This document shows, one piece after another, positions 46,156 to 54,808 of a DNA stretch of 58,408 nucleotides. Within the stretch, counting starts at the first letter, position 1; each line of letters opens with the position of its first letter. Location of the stretch: NCBI GenBank assembly GCA_021413735.1, contig JAIOPV010000031.1, forward strand, positions 1-58,408, given 5' to 3'. Source of the DNA: Planctomycetota bacterium (GTDB lineage: Bacteria > Planctomycetota > Planctomycetia > Gemmatales > Gemmataceae). Under the pieces are notes generated by a model, which was not told the DNA's origin, did not search any database, and was given only the letters and a program-made list of their open reading frames with translations. The position numbers were made by a program, and so were the translations under genes.

Positions 46156-46437
46156 TCAGCCGCCGCCACCACTGACGCGGCCACCGATGGATCCGAGCCC
46201 ACCCTTGGAGACGCTGGCGAACGCCGCGGAGCGGCCACCGCCACTCACGGAGCCAGATCCGCCACCGAAGTGGCCGATGAACAGAATGTGACTGCCACCG
46301 GTGCGGGTGCCGGTTCGACGGGCGGCCTGTTCGTCGGCTCGCTTCTCGAAGTCGGGTTCGGGCCAGGCGAAGTAGCCGGCTGTGAGGAGGCCGGCGCCGA
46401 GCAACACCAGAGAAAACTCACGCGACATGCGGGTCAT
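46156..46437 (-). CDS. Small Gly-rich membrane-anchored protein
   Basis: 93 residues from ATG 46437 with AGAGGG upstream. One hydrophobic helix (FSLVLLGAGLLTAGYFAW) is followed by a charged stretch (PDFEKRADEQAARR). A Gly/Ser tail follows: HFGGGSGSVSGGGRSAAFASVSKGGLGSIGGRVSGGGG. The tail resembles the RGGFG-type end of E. coli YgiB/DUF1190, whose gene is adjacent to the GSP-synthase-like ygiC. This suggests it is a substrate or partner of the ligase. This resemblance is my own reading, not a family assignment. Precedes the ligase gene by 132 bp. Confidence 0.6.
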   Translation of the reverse strand: MTRMSREFSLVLLGAGLLTAGYFAWPEPDFEKRADEQAARRTGTRTGGSHILFIGHFGGGSGSVSGGGRSAAFASVSKGGLGSIGGRVSGGGG

Positions 46438-46583
46438 GGTCACCCTCTTCGGACGGCTGCCAGCGTACAAACGCGGGTCTTACGAGTGTATTCGTACCGT
46501 TCGCACTCCATCTTTACCACGCCGTGGGCAACTTGGGTAGCCTTTTTCCGAATTGGTGCCGTTTCTCCGACAAAACCATCGTC

Positions 46584-46610
46584 TAGTTTAGCCGCGACGC
46601 GGCTAAACTA
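46584..46610 (-). terminator. 13-bp hairpin after the large cytochrome-type gene
   Basis: TAGTTTAGCCGCG (46584-46596) and CGCGGCTAAACTA (46598-46610) are exact complements with a single base between. It lies six bases beyond the minus-strand stop at 46617. The 1-nt loop would open in RNA; a terminator is most likely. Confidence 0.65.
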
Positions 46611-46616
46611 CATTCG

Positions 46617-49600
46617 TTACTCCGTGAACTCGCTGCCGCGAACCATGCGGAACTGCGGACTCTTCACAATCACCTGCACCGCCGCCGACACGCGACCCTC
46701 GTTCTTGTTCAACTCCGACACCATCTCGTCGAGCAACGCCGTGTCGGAAAGCGTCACCGCACGACCCAACGCGTACCCCAACAGACGCTTGCAGAACAAC
46801 CGCACGACCACGTCCTTCTTCTTCGTGAGGAGATACGTTCGCAAGCCGTCGATGCCCTCGAACTCAGTGCCGTCCTTCAGCTTCGACTTGGCATCCACCG
46901 GCAAGCCGCCGAGGTCTTTCTCACGCAAGCGACCAATGGGGTCGTACTTCTCCAGTGCGAAGCCGAACGGATCGATGCGCACATGGCACACGGCACACGA
47001 CTCGACCCGCGTATGCTTCTCCACCTGCTGACGCATCGTGAGCTTGTCGGCGCCGCCCTCTTCCTCCGGGAGTTGCGGCACGTTCGCGGGCGGCTTCGGC
47101 AACTTCTCGCCGAGCAGCGTTTCCACCACCCAGTTGCCACGCAACACCGGACTCGTTCGCGAGGCGCCGGCTTCCTTCGTCTGCACGCTCGCCAGTCCGA
47201 GCACCCCGCCACGACCGAACTTCTTCACGCCCTCGACACGGCGGAACTGCGGGCCACTCACCCCGGGGATGCCGTAGTGCTTCGCGAGCGTGTCATTGAG
47301 GAACGTGTAATCCGCGTCAAGAATTTGCGTCACGGCGCGGTCGCTCTGGAACAAATCCTGGAAGAACAGGATCGATTCCTCGTAAATCGCAGCCCGCAGT
47401 TTCGCGTCGAACGTCGGGAACAACTTCTCGTTCTTTTCCTTGAGTTCGTCGAAACCGCGGACGTGCAACCATTGCGTGCCGAACTCGATCGCGAGCGACC
47501 GTAATCGCTCATCCTTCAGCATGCGTTGCGTCTGTGCCGCGAGAACCTTCGGTTCTCGCAGTTGCCCCGCCGCCGCGAGTTTGCGCAGTTCCTCGTCGGG
47601 TGCCGACGCCCACAGAAAGTAGCTTAATCGCGTGGCGAGTTCCCAATCATTCACGTTGCCGGGGGCGACACCCTTCGGCGATTGCTCGATGCGGAACAGG
47701 AACGCCGGCGACACGAACACCCGCGACAGCACGCCCCGGAACGCTTCCTCGTGACCCGCACCCTTTTCGCGAATCGCCTTGTACAGCGTCAGCAGTTCCG
47801 CCTTCTCCTTGTCGGTCAGCGGCCGACGATACGCCTTCTCCGCGAACGCCAGCACCGCATCGAGTTGCTTCGGAATCGCCGCTTCAACATCTTTCTCGAA
47901 GTCGTCGGCACGTTGCTTGAACACCGGCTTGCGATCAACGAAGAACTGTTGGAAATCCTTGGGCGTGTCCTGCGTGGTGTATGCCATGAATTGCGGAAGG
48001 TAGTCGTACTCCGCGACCGGCTGCCGACTCACGAACCGTTGTTCGGCCCACAGTCGGTCGAGGTGCTTGATTTGCTCGTCGTTCAAGAACAGGCGTGCGA
48101 GGGGTTCGTCCTCGCGATGGAACATCTTCAGCGACACGACTTCATCCGTGGGGACGACCTGCGGGAAGCAGAGGAATAGCGGGAACACTTTGCGGAACTC
48201 GGCGCTGCCCGCCACGAGTTGCTTGTACGCACTGCTCGACGGCGACGCCACAACCGGGACCTTCGCATCCAGGCGAACATCTGGACCGGGGGCCGCGGTG
48301 AGAACCTGGAACTGCACCACGCGATCACCGACCGCTTCGACTTTGCCTTCCACCACGAACTCGCGACCCAGGAACAACGCGGCCGGAAGACGCACTTCGA
48401 TCACGGCATCGCGGGTGAGAATGCTCGCGTCGTCGGGCTTGCCGAAGCGTTCTTTCGGAAGACCGTACTGCTTCGCACCCGGTCGCGGCTTGCCGAGCTT
48501 CGCGGGATCGAGGCCCTGGAACAGCGTACTCTCGGACGAAACAAGGCCGTCGTACAGCACGCGATCCGGCGACTTTTCCTGTGCAGGCCGCGCCCCCGAG
48601 AGAAGTGATTGCACACCCTCCGCGAGCTTCGTGGCTTCGTCTTGCCGCTTCGGATCGCTTGCCGCGTCTCGCCATTTTCCGAGGAGTGAAGTCGCGGGGA
48701 TGATCGAAGCAATCCCCTTTCCGAGTGGTCGCGACGGTCCGCGAACGAAACTCCAGGTGTCTTTGTTGCCGTGCTTGTCGGCGTGCGGGTTGCCGTCGGA
48801 GATGGTGTTCGCGATGTCCTTCGCCAGATCCCATTCGCGGCTCGGATTCTCGGTTTCCGTGACCGTGAACGCAATCTCCGTCATGTCGCAGACGTGGTTC
48901 TCGTCCTTCGCATCGACAGCGAGAACGACGACATCGCCCTTCTCCACTTTCAGCGTTTTCGTGGGCGGTTGTGCTGCGCCACCGAGATCGACCGGCCCTT
49001 CGCCGATCACCACGGCGCGAGTATCGCGACGGTGTTCGAGCCACCACGCGACACCGTTCCCGCACGCCGGATGCGAGTGAGTGATCTTCGCGGCAACCTT
49101 CACGCTTCCGGCGATGGGGCTCTTCCACGCAACTGCAACGAACTCCTTTGGCATCGGATGCACTGCCACGCCACGAGCCGACACGCGACCCGGAATCTGT
49201 TCGTTCTTGTCGGACGCGTTGGTCACCAGCACGGGCAGTTCGGTGCCCTTCTTCCGCCAACCTTTGATCGCGGGGAAGTTATCGACCGCAGGCGTTTTCT
49301 CTTCGAGCAGTTCGAGTACGACGAGCGGAACCACGCGGCCAACCGCTTCGGAATCCGCATCTTTCTTGAACGGCTCGACCGCGAGGACGCCAATCCATTT
49401 CTTGAGGAACGCCGCGTCGATGTCGTGCTTCTTGGCGAGTTCCTCGACGGAGAGCTTCTTGTCGTTCGCGGCTTCGATTGCAGCTGCGAGATACTTGGCA
49501 CTGTTCGCGAACGCACTCGGGTAATCGACCTCGAACGCGGGACCGAACTGTGCGTAATCCTTCAGCAACAGTGGCGGCTTGCCCGCTCCCTCGAATCGCG

Positions 49601-50801
49601 GCCGCTGCCAGATCACCGGTCCGGCATCGGCACCGGCTTCCAGCGCCGTGAGATAAAGGACGACCTCCGACTGACCCGGAGCGGGCTTCACCGCCACTCG
49701 TAGCGGAACGGAATCGACCGCGGGCGGATCGACCGCAACTTGCCGTGCGACGCTCTCGGCATAGCCCTTCTTGCCGCCGGCGTTCGCACCCCAACTTTCC
49801 TGCACGTAACTGCCGACGCGAACCGTCTTCCACAGTGCCGTTTGCCAAGCGGTGATCTCGGCGACGAGCGCGGGAACGTCTTTCTCGGTCGCCGTTCGCC
49901 ACTTCGCCCGGATGGAATCGAGCGGTTGCGACGGCGTCTTGTCCATGAGCGTCGACCACAGCACGCCGAGGTACTTCGCGTTCAGCTTTTCTTGCGCCGC
50001 GACCGCTTCGAGCGTGGTCTTCCCCGCAGTGAGTGCGTCACGGTTCCGCCCAGTTGCGGCGAGATACGGCTGGAAGTTCAGTTTGCCGTCGGCGCTCGCG
50101 AGACCAGCGTAGACTTTCCGCAATGCGTCGGTGCCTTCGTTGGTCCACTCGCGACGAGTTTTGCCCAGCGAGAAGCGGAAACCATCGGGAAGCAACACGG
50201 CTCGCTCGGAGAGATCCTTCGCGGCGTTCAGGTACTTCGTGAACAGAGCAGGGGAAATGTCCGAAAGCGATTCGGCTGCGTTGGTGAAACCTTCGCCTGC
50301 GGCACCGTCGGCGGGGAACTCGCGTGTCGGTTGCAGATCGACGCCGGTGATGTCGCGAATGGTGTAGTTGTACTCGGCGTTGCTGAGTCGCCGCAGCGGC
50401 ACGAAACCGGGGTCGCCGGAACGCGATTTCGCTTCGTTTTCGAGGAACCCGTGAACCCACGCGGTGAGTTGTTTCTTCTCGTCGGCGGTGGGTTGTGGCT
50501 TGCCCTTCGGTGGCATCTCGCCGGTTTCGATCTGTTCGATCATGCTCTGCCACGGCTTCAAATCCTTGCGAATCTCATCGACCGACGCGAATCGTTCGAG
50601 ATCGAGGTGACCTTTCTGGGCTTTCGTGGAATGGCAGTCGAGGCAGTATTTCTTGAGGATCGGCTGAACCTTCGCGGCGTATTCGGCCTTCGCATCCGTG
50701 GCGGGTTTCTGTGCGGTGCCGGAACTGTTGCCGACCCACGCGACAAGTCCGAATGCGACCACGATGGCGACGAACCGTAACGGCCACATTGAGCTGTGCA
50801 T
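46617..50801 (-). CDS. Giant Planctomycete-cytochrome (DUF1587/1592/1588/1585) protein
   Basis: 1394 residues. The N-terminal signal MHSSMWPLRFVAIVVAFGLVAWVG predicts export. A PSCyt1 domain with CLDCH (about 53-57) comes next. Then follow DUF1587 (RRLSNAEYNYTIRDITGVDL), a middle region of about 500 residues with beta-strands, DUF1592/1595 (KAYRRPLTDKEKAELLTLYK), DUF1592 (LATRLSYFLWASAPDEELRKLA), DUF1588 (GVLGLASVQTKEAGASRTSPVLRGNWV), a second haem motif CAVCHVRIDPFG, and DUF1585 at the end (LFCKRLLGYALGRAV). These proteins are typical of planctomycetes and often paired with DUF1552, which is absent here. Presumed periplasmic redox function, unproven. Confidence 0.93.
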   Translation of the reverse strand: MHSSMWPLRFVAIVVAFGLVAWVGNSSGTAQKPATDAKAEYAAKVQPILKKYCLDCHSTKAQKGHLDLERFASVDEIRKDLKPWQSMIEQIETGEMPPKGKPQPTADEKKQLTAWVHGFLENEAKSRSGDPGFVPLRRLSNAEYNYTIRDITGVDLQPTREFPADGAAGEGFTNAAESLSDISPALFTKYLNAAKDLSERAVLLPDGFRFSLGKTRREWTNEGTDALRKVYAGLASADGKLNFQPYLAATGRNRDALTAGKTTLEAVAAQEKLNAKYLGVLWSTLMDKTPSQPLDSIRAKWRTATEKDVPALVAEITAWQTALWKTVRVGSYVQESWGANAGGKKGYAESVARQVAVDPPAVDSVPLRVAVKPAPGQSEVVLYLTALEAGADAGPVIWQRPRFEGAGKPPLLLKDYAQFGPAFEVDYPSAFANSAKYLAAAIEAANDKKLSVEELAKKHDIDAAFLKKWIGVLAVEPFKKDADSEAVGRVVPLVVLELLEEKTPAVDNFPAIKGWRKKGTELPVLVTNASDKNEQIPGRVSARGVAVHPMPKEFVAVAWKSPIAGSVKVAAKITHSHPACGNGVAWWLEHRRDTRAVVIGEGPVDLGGAAQPPTKTLKVEKGDVVVLAVDAKDENHVCDMTEIAFTVTETENPSREWDLAKDIANTISDGNPHADKHGNKDTWSFVRGPSRPLGKGIASIIPATSLLGKWRDAASDPKRQDEATKLAEGVQSLLSGARPAQEKSPDRVLYDGLVSSESTLFQGLDPAKLGKPRPGAKQYGLPKERFGKPDDASILTRDAVIEVRLPAALFLGREFVVEGKVEAVGDRVVQFQVLTAAPGPDVRLDAKVPVVASPSSSAYKQLVAGSAEFRKVFPLFLCFPQVVPTDEVVSLKMFHREDEPLARLFLNDEQIKHLDRLWAEQRFVSRQPVAEYDYLPQFMAYTTQDTPKDFQQFFVDRKPVFKQRADDFEKDVEAAIPKQLDAVLAFAEKAYRRPLTDKEKAELLTLYKAIREKGAGHEEAFRGVLSRVFVSPAFLFRIEQSPKGVAPGNVNDWELATRLSYFLWASAPDEELRKLAAAGQLREPKVLAAQTQRMLKDERLRSLAIEFGTQWLHVRGFDELKEKNEKLFPTFDAKLRAAIYEESILFFQDLFQSDRAVTQILDADYTFLNDTLAKHYGIPGVSGPQFRRVEGVKKFGRGGVLGLASVQTKEAGASRTSPVLRGNWVVETLLGEKLPKPPANVPQLPEEEGGADKLTMRQQVEKHTRVESCAVCHVRIDPFGFALEKYDPIGRLREKDLGGLPVDAKSKLKDGTEFEGIDGLRTYLLTKKKDVVVRLFCKRLLGYALGRAVTLSDTALLDEMVSELNKNEGRVSAAVQVIVKSPQFRMVRGSEFTE

Positions 50802-50874
50802 CTGGGGAGTTCCTGGCCGTTGCGGGCGGGTGTTGGAGTGCTTCTGGCGAGTATACGCGGGCGGATCTGGTGAA

Positions 50875-50945
50875 GCGAGCCACGGGGTTTATCCCCGTGG
50901 TCTTTTCTTCTCTCGACACCCACGGGGATAAACCCCGTGGCTCGC
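50875..50945. terminator. Hairpin, family B copy 2
   Basis: GCGAGCCACGGGG...CCCCGTGG (50875-50900) pairs with 50920-50945, with 19 bases between. Co-directional minus-strand setting: nine bases past the holA stop. Terminator or mRNA 3' protector of the eda-holA transcript. Confidence 0.75.
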
Positions 50946-50954
50946 AAAGCCGTG

Positions 50955-51971
50955 TCACTTCTTCGCGTCTTCGCGGGGGCGGGCCAGCATCACCACCAAC
51001 CGCTCGACCTGCACCCGCTCCGGAAGCGGATTGCCGCCCTTCAGCCCGATGTTAATCTCCGTCAGCCATTCGGTGAGTTTGTCGAGCCGTCGCCGACCGA
51101 GGTGCTTGACCTGCTTCTCGCAACTCAGACGAGCCTTATCCCAGTTCGGAACCTTGGCCGCGTTCATCGCTTCGCCGAGCGGCAACCCGTCGGATACGAA
51201 CCGCCCCACGGCCGCGAGCTTCCGCAACTGTGCCGTCAACGGACCGAGAATCGCCATGGGGTCTTCGCCTTCCGCGAAGAGGTCTTCGAGAATGCTCAAC
51301 GCTTCGCCGGGCTTCCCCTCGCCGACGGCATCCATAATGCGGAACACGTCCGCCGCCTTACTGCGACCGACGAGCTTCGCCACGTCGGCAGCGGCGATAG
51401 CAGGCTTCGCACCGGCAGCGCTCGCGAGCTTGGCGAGTTCCTGATCGAGCAGGCCCATTCCCGTGCCGACCAGTTCGACCAGCATTTCTGAAGCGTCGGC
51501 CGCGAGCTTCTTGTTGTGGCGAGTCTTCGCCCACTCGACGCACCACGCCGGCAGCTTGTACGGCGGCGGCGACTTGCACGAAATCTTGCCAGCGTCGGGC
51601 AGTGCCTTCGCGAGCTTCGTGGTTTCGGGGAAGGATTTCACATCGAGAATCAGCACGCCGACGGAACTCGGCTTCGTGCAGTATTGCTCCAGTGTTTGCC
51701 GGTGTTCGGTGACGAACGGGTCGGCGTTCTCGACGATCACGACGCGGCACGGGGCCAGGAACGGCAGCGTGTCGAGTTCGTTGCGGATCGTGGAGAAATC
51801 GAGTTTGTCGCCAGCAAACACGGACATGGCGAACGATGGGTCAGCGTCGCCGAGCGAGTTCGAGATGATGCGATCGCGTGCGAGGCGTTTGAGGAAATCC
51901 TCATCGCCCAAGAGAACGTAGATCGGCTGGCGTTTCGGGTTCGCAGTGGCGAGGAATGGCAGGGCGTCCAT
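50955..51971 (-). CDS. holA: DNA polymerase III subunit delta
   Basis: 338 residues from ATG 51971 (an extended frame to 52031 overlaps the palindrome). Delta opens the beta clamp in the clamp loader. The order matches: N-terminal P-loop-like fold YVLLGDEDFLKRLARDRII, FLAPCRVVIVENADPF and GVLILDVKSFPETTKLAKAL, then the helical domain with LVGRSKAADVFRIMDAVGEGKPGEALSILEDLF and the C-terminal domain LGPLTAQLRKLAAVGRFVSDGL. ATP-site residues are degenerate, as in other delta subunits. It ends a minus-strand run with eda, kdgK and nnrE. Confidence 0.9.
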   Translation of the reverse strand: MDALPFLATANPKRQPIYVLLGDEDFLKRLARDRIISNSLGDADPSFAMSVFAGDKLDFSTIRNELDTLPFLAPCRVVIVENADPFVTEHRQTLEQYCTKPSSVGVLILDVKSFPETTKLAKALPDAGKISCKSPPPYKLPAWCVEWAKTRHNKKLAADASEMLVELVGTGMGLLDQELAKLASAAGAKPAIAAADVAKLVGRSKAADVFRIMDAVGEGKPGEALSILEDLFAEGEDPMAILGPLTAQLRKLAAVGRFVSDGLPLGEAMNAAKVPNWDKARLSCEKQVKHLGRRRLDKLTEWLTEINIGLKGGNPLPERVQVERLVVMLARPREDAKK

Positions 51972-51985
51972 GCGTGTGTCTCTGG

Positions 51986-52060
51986 GCGAGCGGCCGGTGT
52001 CAACCGGCTGTTCCTTTGCTGCTATTTCCAAAGAACAGCCGGCTTACGCCGGCCGCTCGC
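51986..52060. terminator. Hairpin at the nnrE stop
   Basis: GCGAGCGGCCGG (51986-51997) pairs with CCGGCCGCTCGC (52049-52060), with inner AACCGGCTGTTC/GAACAGCCGG. The nnrE stop (TAA, 52044-52046) is inside the hairpin. It would interrupt or protect the transcript between nnrE and holA. Confidence 0.65.
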
Positions 52061-52757
52061 CGGTTCGGTTGCGGTATTCTTCCACCAACACCCGGGGTGC
52101 GCCAATGTCGATTACGTGAACCTCGCCTGTCCACTCGCGAGAAGCGGGGTTGAGGAAGCCGCGTTTCGGCGCGACGAACGTGGCCGTGTGCGTTGCACGA
52201 ATAGTTGGACCGAGCGGTTCGCCGGTGTCGCAGTCCAATCCAGAGGGGATATCGACCGCGAGAACGGGAGCGCCGGAATCGTTCACGACGCCAACAAGCC
52301 AGTCGAACGGTGCGGCTAGCGACCGCGACAACCCTGTGCCGAAAAGAGCATCAACCACCCATCCGGTGATCGGCAACGCCTGCTTTGCGAAGTGATCGCG
52401 ATGTGGCTGGTCGAACAATTCTGGGCGGTACTGCGTGAAGTGGATGCCTGCGGTGTACAGGATGTCGAAGTTGATGTCGGCGTCGGTGGCCTTGCGGTTG
52501 TGCCTCGCGAAGATGTGAATATTGACCGGCCAGCCGTGGTTGTCGAGGTGCCGTGCGATCACGAAGCCGTCGCCGCCGTTGTTGCCGGGGCCACACAGTA
52601 TCACCGTCGGCTTGCGTTCCGGGTTCAACCGCATTAGCAGTTCCGCACATCCACGACCAGCATTCTCCATGAGCACGACGCCGGGCACGCCGAACCCCTC
52701 GATGCAACGCTTGTCGAGTTCGCGAACCTCGGCACGGGACAGGGTGAATGGTGTCAT
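52044..52757 (-). CDS. nnrE: NAD(P)H-hydrate epimerase
   Basis: 237 residues from ATG 52757. The YjeF N-terminal (Rossmann) enzyme converts R-NADHX to S-NADHX for repair of damaged cofactor. Seen: LDKRCIEGFGVPGVVLMENAGRG, LCGPGNNGGDGFVIARHL (signature) and DALFGTGLSRSLAAPFDWL. VDIPSGLDCDTGEPLGPTIRATHTATFVAPKRG is a strong match. It lacks the fused dehydratase domain (NnrD) that many bacteria carry, so it is the stand-alone epimerase. Its ATG overlaps the kdgK stop (ATGA), so it is translationally coupled. Confidence 0.93.
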   Translation of the reverse strand: MTPFTLSRAEVRELDKRCIEGFGVPGVVLMENAGRGCAELLMRLNPERKPTVILCGPGNNGGDGFVIARHLDNHGWPVNIHIFARHNRKATDADINFDILYTAGIHFTQYRPELFDQPHRDHFAKQALPITGWVVDALFGTGLSRSLAAPFDWLVGVVNDSGAPVLAVDIPSGLDCDTGEPLGPTIRATHTATFVAPKRGFLNPASREWTGEVHVIDIGAPRVLVEEYRNRTGERPA

Positions 52758-53737
52758 CGTTTGATCCGCAATCCCTGGCCCTTCAGTGCCGCTTCGACCT
52801 CGTCGCGATTGATCCACGGAATGTCACCGGGAATCGTGTGCTTCAACGCACCCATCGCAGCACCGTAATCGACGCCCTTCTTCAAGTCGCCGTCGAGCAG
52901 GCCGTGAATCAACCCCGACGCCAACGCATCGCCAGCCCCGAGGCGATCCACGATCTCGACTTCGTACCACGCAGACTCGTACGTCTTGCCCGCTGAGTAG
53001 CCGACACACGCGAACTTGTTCTTCCACACAAGATCAGCCTCGCGTCGCGTGCCAACCACCGTCTTCACGCCGAACTTATCGACGAGTTGCTTCGCCACTT
53101 CCGTGAAGTCGTTGCCGGTGATGCCGAACAGATGTTCCGCATCGGCCTCGCTCGCAATCAGCACATCACACATCGGCAGCAACAGCCCCATCACTTGCGA
53201 GGCATGTTCGCGTGTCCACAACTTTGAGCGGTAGTTCAGATCGACGCTCACGCTCATGTTCGCAGCGTGAGCCGCGTGCATCGCCTCATCGACCACTTCC
53301 GCAGCGCCGAAACTCAAAGCCGCTGTGATGCCCGTGACGTGGAACCACTTTGCCCCGGTGAAAATCTTCGGCCAGTCGAACATGCCGCAAGCCACACCCG
53401 CAGTCGCAGAATCCTTGCGGTCATAGAGAATGGAACTCGGTCGCGGCGACGCTCCGAATTCGAGGAAGTACAGCCCGCAGCGTGCGTCGGGTACGTACTG
53501 CACGAAATCCGTGGAGACGCCCGCTTCACGGACGCGATTTGCGATGAGCTTGCCGAGTGGATTGTCGGGTAAGCGTGACACCCACCCGGCCGTGCGTCCG
53601 AGGCGAGTCAGGCCAGCAGCGGTGTTGAATTCCGCGCCGCCGATTTCGATGTCGAGCGAACGGGCCTGTTCCAACCGCTGAAAGTGCGGCGGAGCCAGCC
53701 GAACCATGACTTCGCCGAAGGCAATGAGATCAGGCAT
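52754..53737 (-). CDS. kdgK: PfkB-family sugar kinase, probable 2-keto-3-deoxygluconate kinase
   Basis: 327 residues. Phosphorylates a sugar with ATP; KdgK makes 2-keto-3-deoxy-6-phosphogluconate, the substrate of the aldolase encoded just upstream. Motifs: GEVMVRLAPP, GGAEFNTAAGLTRLG (PfkB signature 1) and VSRLPDNPLGKLI; SVDLNYRSKLW; VVGTRREADLVWKNK; and the ATP/catalytic block EIVDRLGAGDALASGLIHGLL (signature 2, catalytic Asp). ATG 53737. With eda it forms the lower part of the Entner-Doudoroff/KDG branch. Substrate is inferred from neighbours. Confidence 0.88.
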   Translation of the reverse strand: MPDLIAFGEVMVRLAPPHFQRLEQARSLDIEIGGAEFNTAAGLTRLGRTAGWVSRLPDNPLGKLIANRVREAGVSTDFVQYVPDARCGLYFLEFGASPRPSSILYDRKDSATAGVACGMFDWPKIFTGAKWFHVTGITAALSFGAAEVVDEAMHAAHAANMSVSVDLNYRSKLWTREHASQVMGLLLPMCDVLIASEADAEHLFGITGNDFTEVAKQLVDKFGVKTVVGTRREADLVWKNKFACVGYSAGKTYESAWYEVEIVDRLGAGDALASGLIHGLLDGDLKKGVDYGAAMGALKHTIPGDIPWINRDEVEAALKGQGLRIKR

Positions 53738-53763
53738 GGGTAATTGCGGAATATTGGAGTCTT

Positions 53764-53831
53764 GCGAGCCACGGGGTTTATCCCCGTGGGCATTTGGTAC
53801 TCAGACCACGGGGATAAACCCCGTGGCTCGC
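53764..53831. terminator. Hairpin, family B copy 3
   Basis: GCGAGCCACGGGG...CCCCGTGG (53764-53789) pairs with a complement ending at 53831, with 15 bases between. It lies between the co-directional eda and kdgK genes, eight bases past the eda stop. Same family as 30909 and 50875. Confidence 0.75.
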
Positions 53832-53839
53832 AATCCGTT

Positions 53840-54487
53840 TCAACCGGCTTTGTGCTTCTGCACGATCTCGACGTACTGCTTCGCCAGCGCGGTGATCTTC
53901 GCGAAGTCACGCGCTGCGACGAGTTTCGGGTCCACCATCTGACTGCCGACGCCCAGGCACACAGCTCCGGCCTTCAGGAATTCGCTGGCGGTCGTGAGAT
54001 CGACACCCCCGGTCGGCATCAGCTTCACTTGCGGCAACGGTCCACGCATTGCCTTGAAGAACGCCGGCCCGACGATTTCCGCCGGGAATATCTTCACGAT
54101 ATCAGCGCCCGCTTCCCACGCAGCGACCACTTCTGTCGGCGTGAAGGCACCGGGCATGATGAGCTTGTCATAGCGCCGGGCCATCTTGATGACGTCGAGA
54201 TTCAAGCTCGGCGACACGAGGAACTCCGCTCCCGCCAGAAATGCCGCTCGTGCGGTTTCGGTGTCGAGCACCGTACCGGCTCCGAGCAGAATGCGGTCGC
54301 CGAGTTGCTGCTTCGCGGCACGAATCACTTCCAGTGCGTTCGGCACCGTGAACGTGACTTCGGCTACGGTGACGCCACCGTCGGCGAGTGCCTTCACGAC
54401 TTCGACGAGCGGCCCCGGATCGGAAAATCGCACGACGGCGACGATGCCACAATCCAGAACTCGTTGCAGATGTTTTTCGCGGCTCAT
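53840..54487 (-). CDS. eda: 2-keto-3-deoxy-6-phosphogluconate (KDPG) aldolase
   Basis: 215 residues. Cleaves KDPG to pyruvate and glyceraldehyde 3-phosphate in the Entner-Doudoroff pathway; cytoplasmic trimer. Motifs: IVAVVRFSDPGPLVEVVKAL, GVTVAEVTFTVPNALEVI (Glu base region), LLGAGTVLDTETARAAFLAGAEFLVSPS, GAFTPTEVVAAWEAGADIVKIFPAE (Schiff-base Lys) and MPTGGVDLTTASEFLKAGAVCLGVGSQMV. ATG 54487. It is followed by kdgK. Confidence 0.95.
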   Translation of the reverse strand: MSREKHLQRVLDCGIVAVVRFSDPGPLVEVVKALADGGVTVAEVTFTVPNALEVIRAAKQQLGDRILLGAGTVLDTETARAAFLAGAEFLVSPSLNLDVIKMARRYDKLIMPGAFTPTEVVAAWEAGADIVKIFPAEIVGPAFFKAMRGPLPQVKLMPTGGVDLTTASEFLKAGAVCLGVGSQMVDPKLVAARDFAKITALAKQYVEIVQKHKAG

Positions 54488-54500
54488 GCGAAGATTGTAT

Positions 54501-54660
54501 TAGCCCTGGAAAGGGCGACGGATGGTAGCCAGGGGTAGAGCGAAGCGCAACCCCTGGAAACGTCGACGAAGACCGGGAACCACGGTCGCTCCGGGACCAG
54601 GGGCTTCGTTCGCTTCGCTCACTTCACCCCTGGCTACCATCCGCCGCCCTTCCAGGGCTA
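54501..54660. repeat. 35-bp inverted repeat upstream of eda and metH
   Basis: Arms 54501-54536 and 54626-54660 (TAGCCCTGGAAAGGGCGACG and on) pair over about 34 positions with one unpaired base. The 89-bp interior also contains inverted parts (CAACCCCTGG/CCAGGGGC). It lies between divergent genes, so unlike most others here it cannot be a 3' terminator of either. Confidence 0.7.
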
Positions 54661-54808
54661 ATTACCAAAACCAAACAGCGAGACTTCAAAACGGCTGATC
54701 GGGGTTCGCCAGAGTCCGAACCTGCCGTCTTCTACGCGAATCCCTCTTAGACCTCGCCCAATTTCCGGTACAAATACTTGTGCCCACTTTCACCGCACGG
54801 ACCCCGTA

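Noticed and set aside
54661..54808. Cobalamin riboswitch before metH
   Set aside because: The gap is under 150 bp and I saw no B12-box-like sequence or the long folded region expected.
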